A stretch of 43,431 nt of DNA, taken from contig JANTGA010000005.1 of NCBI GenBank assembly GCA_024763175.1, forward strand, positions 1-43,431, in the 5' to 3' direction. Position 1 is the stretch's first letter, and each line of letters begins with the position of its first letter. The translations under genes and the position numbers were made by a program. Source of the DNA: Sulfurovum sp. (GTDB lineage: Bacteria > Campylobacterota > Campylobacteria > Campylobacterales > Sulfurovaceae). The notes beneath the pieces are model-generated. The model did no database searches. It saw only the letters and a program-made list of their open reading frames with translations, and had not been told where the DNA came from. Positions 37,001 through 43,431 of the stretch are shown piece by piece.

Positions 37001-37828
37001 TTATCTCATTCTCGTGAACAGTTTCAGATAGGGATCTTCATCGGTATAGATTTTGGCAAAACGGATACCGTTTTTTCTGAACTGTTTATAGAGCTTGTCA
37101 TCATTCTCATAGAGTGCCCGCCTGTATCGCTTCACTGTGCCACCGTCAATATTGCCCTCGAAGCTCTTAGCGCTTTCCATATCGATCAGCCTCAGGTAGC
37201 CCAGCTCTCCGGGATCTTCTTCGAATCGGTCCCGTACAACAACAGCAAACACATCGTGTTTTTTACTCAAAAGTTTGAGATCGATCTCGCCGATAAAGTC
37301 GGAAACAATAAAAACCAGCGAACGCTTTTTGACCCTGTTGAAAAGCGTATCGACGAAGCCCTCGAAATCTCCCTCTTTTCCGATCGAGCTGAAGTTCATC
37401 AAAGACTCCACAGCCTTATGGACAGAGAAGATCTTCTTGGTTGGCTTGCTCTTTTCGTAGAGTCGGTCCGCATAGATCATATGAGAGAAGAGATCGGCAT
37501 TTTTGACAGCCGAAAACCCCAGGATCGAGACGATCTCCGCGATCACTTCACTCTTCTGTCTGACGGTGCCAAAATAGACTGAACCATTCATCATACTGGC
37601 TACGACGACATTGAGCTCCCGCTCCTCTTTGTAGATCTTGACAAAAGGCTTGCTCAACTTGGCTGTCGTCTTCCAGTCGATCTTTCGCACATCATCGCCA
37701 TAAATATACTCCCGAAGTTCGGAAAACTCGAACCCCTGACCATTGAAAATCGAAGCATTGTTTCCCAACATATCGCCGAAAACCTGTTTTCTGCTTTTGA
37801 GAATAATCTTTTTGCTTGCTGTATTCAC
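37001..37828 (-). CDS. DUF58 protein
   Basis: This 275-residue protein is of the DUF58 family, a VWA-like fold whose genes almost always follow moxR. The hallmark GFEFSELREYIYGDDVRKIDWKTTAKLSKPFVKIYKEERE is at residues 32-71. There is no membrane segment, unlike many DUF58 proteins, so it is probably cytoplasmic. The start is GTG with AGGA 7 nt upstream. It sits 9 nt after moxR. Confidence 0.9.
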   Translation of the reverse strand: MNTASKKIILKSRKQVFGDMLGNNASIFNGQGFEFSELREYIYGDDVRKIDWKTTAKLSKPFVKIYKEERELNVVVASMMNGSVYFGTVRQKSEVIAEIVSILGFSAVKNADLFSHMIYADRLYEKSKPTKKIFSVHKAVESLMNFSSIGKEGDFEGFVDTLFNRVKKRSLVFIVSDFIGEIDLKLLSKKHDVFAVVVRDRFEEDPGELGYLRLIDMESAKSFEGNIDGGTVKRYRRALYENDDKLYKQFRKNGIRFAKIYTDEDPYLKLFTRMR

Positions 37829-37837
37829 TATCGTATC

Positions 37838-38785
37838 CTATGGAATCGGAACTGCTGCCAGCACTTTCTCGATGATATAATCCTGCGTGATCCCTTCCGC
37901 TTCTGCTTCGTAGCTCAGGATAATCCTGTGGCGCAAAATCTCCTTGGCGATGTAGGCGATCTCGATCGGCGAAACATAGTCCTGCCCCTTGAGATAGGCG
38001 ATCGCACGGGAAGCTTTGTACATATCGATACTCGCACGCGGTGATGCGCCATACTCGATATAATTCTCCAGCTCTTCAAGTCCGAAGAGTTTGGGGTCTC
38101 GGGTCGCAAAAACCAGTTCGACAATATACGCTTCAATCTCTTTGTCGAGGTGAACAGCCATCGCCTCTGTACGAATCTGCTCAAGATCCTCCAGTGTCGC
38201 AACTTGGCTGATCGTATCGAATGTGTCATTGGCAACCCGTCTGGCGATCTCCAGCTCCTCCTCCTTGGTATTGTAGCCTACCACAACCTTCATCATAAAT
38301 CGGTCGAGCTGTGCCTCAGGAAGCTCGTATGCTCCCTCCTGCTCGACAGGGTTCTGCGTCGCCATAACCAAAAAGGGCAGATCGATCTGAAAACTCTCAT
38401 CCCCAATCGTCACCTGGCGCTCCTGCATCACCTCCAGCAGTGCCGACTGCACCTTGGCCGGTGCACGATTGATCTCATCAGCGAGCAGCAGATTGGTAAA
38501 AACCGGCCCTTTTTTGATCTTGAATGTGTTGTTGGTCGGATCATAGATCTCGGTTCCGATGATATCAGAGGGGAGTAGATCCGGTGTGAACTGCACTCTC
38601 TTGAACTGCAGCCCCAGGCTCCTGGCCAGCGCATTGACCGTCGTGGTCTTCGCCAGACCCGGCACTCCTTCGAGCAGGATATGTCCTCGACACAAAAGAC
38701 CTGCGAGCAATCCTTCGACCATCTTCTCCTGTCCGACAACGATTTTACCCACTTCTTTTTTGATCGCCTCGATGATTTGACTCAC
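37838..38785 (-). CDS. moxR: MoxR-family AAA+ ATPase
   Basis: This 315-residue ATPase is thought to act as a chaperone-like remodeller of VWA-domain partners, here BatA, BatB and the DUF58 protein. Walker A is GVPGLAKT (about residues 39-46), Walker B is LLLADEINRAP, and VMATQNPVEQEGAYELPEAQLDRF is the sensor-1/arginine-finger region. The start is GTG preceded by GGAG at 6 nt. It is the first gene of the seven-gene operon, with a 239-nt AT-rich gap separating it from the divergent exopolysaccharide locus; TATAAG within that gap on the minus strand may be its -10. Confidence 0.95.
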   Translation of the reverse strand: MSQIIEAIKKEVGKIVVGQEKMVEGLLAGLLCRGHILLEGVPGLAKTTTVNALARSLGLQFKRVQFTPDLLPSDIIGTEIYDPTNNTFKIKKGPVFTNLLLADEINRAPAKVQSALLEVMQERQVTIGDESFQIDLPFLVMATQNPVEQEGAYELPEAQLDRFMMKVVVGYNTKEEELEIARRVANDTFDTISQVATLEDLEQIRTEAMAVHLDKEIEAYIVELVFATRDPKLFGLEELENYIEYGASPRASIDMYKASRAIAYLKGQDYVSPIEIAYIAKEILRHRIILSYEAEAEGITQDYIIEKVLAAVPIP

Positions 38786-39024
38786 TTATTTCTCCTTCTT
38801 AACGATCCACCATTGGGATCTTTAAATTTTGCTTATAGTACATCACATAGATTAATAAATGATTAACAAAAGCAAAATTCTTTAGTTAATATGACTAAAC
38901 TTTCATAATGTACTTAACTATATAGTTCAAAGTGCAATAGCATATAAATTTCTCATAGTCGACTCTTTAATCGAGAAGATTGTAAAATAATTCATATCTA
39001 TATCCAATCGTAAGGCAATACACT

Positions 39025-42018
39025 ATGCAGAAACGCAAAAAGAGAGAGATAGGTTTTAGCGATATCAGTAATTTTATCACCAGAAATAAGCGGATTATTG
39101 CCTTTTTTGCAATCCTTGGTGTCGTCATCGCCTTGGTGATCAATTTTAAATTGCCCAATATTTACCAATCGAATAGTTCGATCGATATCACCCCTGCCCA
39201 AAGAGATGCCCCCAGAGACATACTGGACCTGGCTTCCGGCACAGTGAGCAACCTGAGCGATGAGATCATCATCATCAAGTCCCGGCACAATATACTCAAA
39301 ACCCTGGAAAACCTGGATATCGGCACACGCTACTTTATCAAAGGACGACTCAGAAACACTGAGTTTTACAAAGACTCCCCTTTCACCGTACAGACGGAAT
39401 TTATCGCACCAAAAATACGGGACTATATGTTTGAGTTGACACCCATTTCCAAAGAGGAGTTTCGACTCGTCATCAAGCCCGGTCTGATGACGAGCATACT
39501 CACCAAGGCACATTCCCTCTTCTCCTCCTCTTCTCATGACACAAAGCTGATCCACTATGATCGAGTCCATCGCTACAACAGTCAAATCTCTACCCCATGG
39601 TTTATCCTGACAGTCAAGCAGAATTATCAGCTCACTGCCAGGCGCTATGCCTTTACGATCAGTCCGGATGAACAGATGCTCAAATTTATTCAGAAAAATC
39701 TGGATGCATCCTATCTGTCAAAAAAAGGGACAATTCTGGAGCTTACCTATGATGATACGATTCCGCTTCGTGCCAAGGAGATACTCGCAGCGATCGAGCA
39801 CACATACCTCAGTGAAAAACTCAAACTCAAAAGCAAAAGTGCCCAGGGCAAGCTGGATTTTATCGACACCCAACTCGAAACTATCAATCTGGCACTGGAA
39901 AAAGCAGCGAGCAGACTCGAAGAGTATAAAGCAAATCATGTGATCGTCAATATGGGCAGCCAGGCAGCACTTACATCGCAAAAACTCAGTGAACTGGAGA
40001 GCAGCCTCTATGAGCAGGAAACCAGCAAAAGTATCCTGGAAAATATCCTTAGCTACATTCAGACACACAATGATATCGGCGGTATCGATGTCAACTTCAA
40101 GCAGCAAAACTATGCCGACTCTGCAGTCAAGTCTATCATTGCAGAGATTCAAAAAGTCCATACGCAAAAAACGACACTCCTGCTCAACCGCACCCAATCA
40201 CATCCGGAAGTGAACAATCTGAACAAGCAGCTTGCTTCACTGAAAAAATCTCTCGAAGCATCAATCAGAAGCAGTCTTCGCAATCTCACGATGCGGATCA
40301 GTACCCTCAAAGAGACGATCAAGAAACGCAAAAAAGAGCTGCAGAAGCTTCCAATACAAGAAAAACGACTCGCCACACTCACGCGCGACTATATGGTCAA
40401 TGAGAAGATTTATGACTATCTCCTGGAGAAGAGAGCGGAAACCACGATCATAGAGTCCTCTACCGTCTCCCAGGTCAGCGTCCTCAATCCTCCGATCCTG
40501 CCCACGAAGCCGATCAAGCCAAAACGTCTACTGCTGATCGTTGCCGGACTTATCCTGGGTACAGTCGTCGGTATGACGGTTGCTGCTGCCAGAAAATATC
40601 TGCATACCACGATCAGAACGACGGAGAATATCGAAGCACTGACTTCTATTCCAGTCTATGGTACCCTGCCTATTTTGGATAAAAACAGCAGGCCGTTCTA
40701 TGATGCTTTCCTTAGTGCTCTCTGGACCAATATCGCATTCCTGGGAGGCAGAGACAAATCCAAGCTGATCACCTTCACCTCTACCATCTCGGGAGAAGGC
40801 AAGACAACAACCGTCTGCGAATTGGGAGAAAACATTGCTGAAGGCAACAAAAAAGTCATTCTTGTCGATCTGGACATGAGGAAATCATCCCTCCATGAGA
40901 GATACAAGCTCTCTAACACTACGGGCATCAGCAATCTGCTCGCGGGACACACGTCGCTTGACAAAGCGATCAAGCATACGAAACATGCCAACCTTGATGT
41001 CATTACCAGCGGACCCATACCCACCAACCCTACCGGGCTGATCATGTCCGGCACGCTCGAACCGCTCATCGCTACACTGCTGGAGATGTATGACTATGTC
41101 CTGCTGGACTCACCGGCTATCGGACTGGTCGCTGACGCAAAGATACTCCTCTATATTTCGGATATTACTTTCGTTGTATTGAAAGCTGACTATTCCAAAA
41201 AAGAGTTTATTGAAAATATCAACCGCATGAACGATGATCCGGATGTGAACCTCGGTATCATTTTGAACGGTATCGACTTCAGTACGAATGACAGTCATGG
41301 CTATGGCCATGTCTCCCCCTACTCTTCTGACTATTATGACTATACCCCTCCTACCCTCTCCGCCCTCGCCACGCTCTCTGCCTTACCGGAGAAAATCGAA
41401 GCAATGATCTCAAAGAAAAAACTGGAAAGCAGCAAGAGGAAGAGTACAAAAGAGATCGAAGCATCTTCCTCAAATGAACCTGTAGCAGAGGAGAGCTCCG
41501 GCAAAACCAAGACAGCCGAAAAACCGACAAAACCGACAAAACCAAGCGGCAAAAAAAAGATACCAAAAATTTCAAGAAGACGCGGCAAAGAGAAGATTAA
41601 AAAAGAGATGTCACACCTCATCGAAAAACCCGAACCCAAAGTGCAGATCCCAGCCAAACCCAAAGAGAAAAAGAGTGAGGTCAAGAAGTTCCCTCCCGTA
41701 AAATATCACGATTTTGACACCAGTCATCTTCTGGACATGGGGCTATCACAGAAAGATGTTGACATCTTTACGCTTGAGCTTATCGGACATATCAACCACT
41801 TGACCCCGAAGATCGAGACTGCACTCAAAAATGAAGAGTATGAGACGATAGAGCAGCTGATCCGCTCCATCAAAGAGTCCAGTATGATCCTGGGCAAAGA
41901 TGGTGTATCGGCTGTATCGAATGACTTTTATACCTATATGAAAACAGGCAGAGACAAAGAGATCATCGCGGCACATATCAAAAACCTCAAAAAATATCTT
42001 GCCAGACTCAAAAAGTAG
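39025..42018 (+). CDS. Wzz/BY-kinase exopolysaccharide protein with Hpt-like tail
   Basis: The 997-residue protein joins a Wzz chain-length domain to a bacterial tyrosine kinase. Membrane helices lie near 23-40 and 500-520, enclosing the periplasmic Wzz region with long coiled coils (about 260-460). The kinase has Walker A SGEGKTT (about 589-595), Walker A' VILVDLDMRK and Walker B YVLLDSPA (about 691-698), followed by a Tyr cluster GYGHVSPYSSDYYDY (about 760-774), the usual autophosphorylation site. After it come about 120 residues rich in Lys, Pro and Ser, and then a helical domain (about 900-997) resembling an Hpt module without the phospho-His. TAAGG precedes the ATG. It is the first gene of a probable exopolysaccharide locus. 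Confidence 0.92.
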   Translation: MQKRKKREIGFSDISNFITRNKRIIAFFAILGVVIALVINFKLPNIYQSNSSIDITPAQRDAPRDILDLASGTVSNLSDEIIIIKSRHNILKTLENLDIGTRYFIKGRLRNTEFYKDSPFTVQTEFIAPKIRDYMFELTPISKEEFRLVIKPGLMTSILTKAHSLFSSSSHDTKLIHYDRVHRYNSQISTPWFILTVKQNYQLTARRYAFTISPDEQMLKFIQKNLDASYLSKKGTILELTYDDTIPLRAKEILAAIEHTYLSEKLKLKSKSAQGKLDFIDTQLETINLALEKAASRLEEYKANHVIVNMGSQAALTSQKLSELESSLYEQETSKSILENILSYIQTHNDIGGIDVNFKQQNYADSAVKSIIAEIQKVHTQKTTLLLNRTQSHPEVNNLNKQLASLKKSLEASIRSSLRNLTMRISTLKETIKKRKKELQKLPIQEKRLATLTRDYMVNEKIYDYLLEKRAETTIIESSTVSQVSVLNPPILPTKPIKPKRLLLIVAGLILGTVVGMTVAAARKYLHTTIRTTENIEALTSIPVYGTLPILDKNSRPFYDAFLSALWTNIAFLGGRDKSKLITFTSTISGEGKTTTVCELGENIAEGNKKVILVDLDMRKSSLHERYKLSNTTGISNLLAGHTSLDKAIKHTKHANLDVITSGPIPTNPTGLIMSGTLEPLIATLLEMYDYVLLDSPAIGLVADAKILLYISDITFVVLKADYSKKEFIENINRMNDDPDVNLGIILNGIDFSTNDSHGYGHVSPYSSDYYDYTPPTLSALATLSALPEKIEAMISKKKLESSKRKSTKEIEASSSNEPVAEESSGKTKTAEKPTKPTKPSGKKKIPKISRRRGKEKIKKEMSHLIEKPEPKVQIPAKPKEKKSEVKKFPPVKYHDFDTSHLLDMGLSQKDVDIFTLELIGHINHLTPKIETALKNEEYETIEQLIRSIKESSMILGKDGVSAVSNDFYTYMKTGRDKEIIAAHIKNLKKYLARLKK

Positions 42019-42047
42019 AGCAGAGGGCATAAGTCCAAAGCTGCTCT
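42017..42047 (+). terminator. hairpin after the BY-kinase gene
   Basis: AGAGCAG and CTGCTCT pair perfectly around a 17-nt loop, starting in the stop codon. The following TTG is too short for a T-run, so this may be an attenuating or neutral structure. Confidence 0.3.
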
Positions 42048-42082
42048 TTGCACCTCATCCAAATCCAAAAACAGAGTAAAAA

Positions 42083-43431
42083 ATGAAAATAGATATACTA
42101 TCCAGAGATGAAAGCCTCAACATCATTTCCGACCCCTCATTCAGGACGACCTGGGATCAGCTCGCCCGGCAGACATCCCACTGCACCGTGATTCAGGAGT
42201 ATGGCTTTGTCGCCTCCTGGTATCTCTCCTATCTTGAGCTCTTTGACCCGATGATGGTGCTGGGGTATGACACATCGGGTACAATCATCGGAGTGCTTCC
42301 TCTGGCAGTGGCACATGACAGCGGTACACTCTCCCTTGCAGGCGAAAACCAGGCCGAATACCATGGCTGGGTATGCCCCAAAGCGCATGAGGAGCATTTC
42401 CTTATTCAGGCACTCATTACGATCAAAAAAGAGTTGCATCCCGGGATGTGGCAATGGGGCTGGCTCCCTCCGGGTGTCGACACTGACTGGCTGCACGCCA
42501 AGCTCCTGCACAAAAATGGGATCTATATCAACACGATCGCCCTGGATTCGCCCCTGCACAATCTACAGCATCCCGAAAAACTCGAAAAGATCATCAAACA
42601 CAAGTCAAACAAGATCAAGATCAACCGACTCAAAAGAACAGGCGAGTTAAGAATAGAACGGATCAGGGACCGAAACCGTGCCGAAGAGCTCATCGAGACA
42701 ATCATCGATCAGTACAACTTCAGGCACCTCTCTCTCTACGACAATATCCCCTTCAAATCAGACACGCACAAAAAAGAGTGGCACCTCAAACAGATTGAGC
42801 TGATGCCTGAATATACACATTTCACGGTCTTGTGGCACAATGATGAACTCCTCGCCAGCAATTTTGGCTACTGCACAGATGAAAAGGTGCTTTTGGGGCT
42901 CGTCAGCTATGATCCGGTCAAGGGCGCCTACTCTCCGGGTGTTGTCTTCCTGATCAAGCTGATGGAGTTCATCAAAGAGGAAGGCTTCGGCTATCTGGAT
43001 TTGACACCGGGCGGCGACAGCTACAAGGAGCGCTATGCCAACGAACATGTCGCCCTGCTTAAGCCAAGCTTCAGCTTCAACCGATATCAATGGATGAAGA
43101 GTTATCTTGCCAGCAGAGTACGAAGATTTTTGAAACAATATTTGACTGCCAAGGATATCGCAACAATCAAAAACAGGGTTAAAAAGAATCTTTTTAAACT
43201 GTTGAGAAGAAAAGTCTCTGAGCATACAAAAGGTCTTCCTTCTTATTTCATCTACACAAAAGAGACGAGGCAGGTCTCTCCCCCCTATGCATTGCCGCCC
43301 CTGAAAAAACAACAATACAGGGACTTGCTGCTTTATGAAGGCTACAGAGAGGATCTGACCTGCAAAGAGATCGCCTATCGATCGATGAAAAAATTTGAAC
43401 GGGGTGACAGGCTCTATACGATGGTGGCTGA
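42083..43431 (+). CDS. CelD/BcsL-like GNAT acyltransferase (partial, runs off the end)
   Basis: This open frame of 449 codons has no stop before the window end and is missing from the ORF track. It starts MKIDILSRDESLNIISDPSF, 64 nt after the kinase gene, with only a weak AGAG upstream. The sequence fits the GNAT family found in exopolysaccharide loci (CelD/BcsL, Acetyltransf_6): SWYLSYLELF early on, a NRLKRTG linker, and in the second half SYDPVKGAYSPGVVFLIKLMEFI and YLDLTPGGDSYKERYAN. Such proteins are believed to acylate a sugar or precursor; the substrate here is unknown. The C-terminal 100 residues are basic and helical. The order after the Wzz/BY-kinase supports an exopolysaccharide role. 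Confidence 0.8.
   Translation, partial: MKIDILSRDESLNIISDPSFRTTWDQLARQTSHCTVIQEYGFVASWYLSYLELFDPMMVLGYDTSGTIIGVLPLAVAHDSGTLSLAGENQAEYHGWVCPKAHEEHFLIQALITIKKELHPGMWQWGWLPPGVDTDWLHAKLLHKNGIYINTIALDSPLHNLQHPEKLEKIIKHKSNKIKINRLKRTGELRIERIRDRNRAEELIETIIDQYNFRHLSLYDNIPFKSDTHKKEWHLKQIELMPEYTHFTVLWHNDELLASNFGYCTDEKVLLGLVSYDPVKGAYSPGVVFLIKLMEFIKEEGFGYLDLTPGGDSYKERYANEHVALLKPSFSFNRYQWMKSYLASRVRRFLKQYLTAKDIATIKNRVKKNLFKLLRRKVSEHTKGLPSYFIYTKETRQVSPPYALPPLKKQQYRDLLLYEGYREDLTCKEIAYRSMKKFERGDRLYTMVA

Noticed and set aside
38786-39024. Small gene or RNA in the moxR/exopolysaccharide divergent gap
   Set aside because: AT-rich with several weak -10-like hexamers (TATAAG on minus, TGTAAAAT on plus) but no ORF, strong stem or repeat; best read as promoter region.

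Overview
The window looks like chromosomal DNA of a Campylobacterota (former Epsilonproteobacteria) member, probably a Sulfurovum/Sulfurimonas-type relative. The grounds are the frdCAB gene order with a five-helix, di-haem FrdC, the Campylobacter-like cluster M23 peptidase / lpxC / tsaB / thrB / ylxR / infB / rbfA / rimP, and the moderate GC content. Gene density is very high, with many 4-nt ATGA overlaps. I see no rRNA, CRISPR array, phage or intact insertion sequence.

Layout. (1) 1-3750: frdCAB, a membrane quinol:fumarate reductase, with a possible 38-codon divergent ORF upstream. (2) 3751-4295: a short minus-strand ORF interrupted by one in-frame TGA, a tRNA with CAU anticodon, and two strong divergent sigma-70-type promoters. 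(3) 4296-6265: groES-groEL. (4) 6347-17229, minus: one long housekeeping operon lpxC-tsaB-thrB-ylxR-infB-rbfA-rimP-ribD-menG-xseA, ending in a GGDEF-EAL protein whose two domains both lack catalytic residues. (5) 17359-21566, minus: nadA-nadC (NAD synthesis), a DHH phosphoesterase and an M23 peptidase. (6) 21654-26534, plus: plsY-folB, an OmpR/histidine kinase pair, a 2[4Fe-4S] ferredoxin and Ppx/GppA. (7) bamA (minus), tyrA (plus) and a DUF389 membrane protein (minus) with a lipid-kinase-like N-terminus. (8) 31889-32115: a hairpin-dense intergenic element with two copies of a 36-nt repeat. (9) 32116-38785, minus: a complete moxR-DUF58-DUF4381-batA-batB-batC-batD (aerotolerance) operon. (10) 39025-end, plus: start of an exopolysaccharide locus, with a Wzz/BY-kinase fused to an unusual C-terminal helical domain, and a CelD-like GNAT protein cut by the window end and absent from the supplied ORF track.

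Most genes are ordinary core functions. The unusual signals are the loss of the E-pathway glutamate in FrdC, the TGA-interrupted ORF beside the tRNA, the doubly degenerate GGDEF-EAL protein, the lipid-kinase/DUF389 fusion, the hairpin repeat element, the heptanucleotide tandem repeat at the start of batC, and the Hpt-like tail on the tyrosine kinase. Coordinates and residue numbers were worked out by hand; family assignments come from motif recognition, not from a search.
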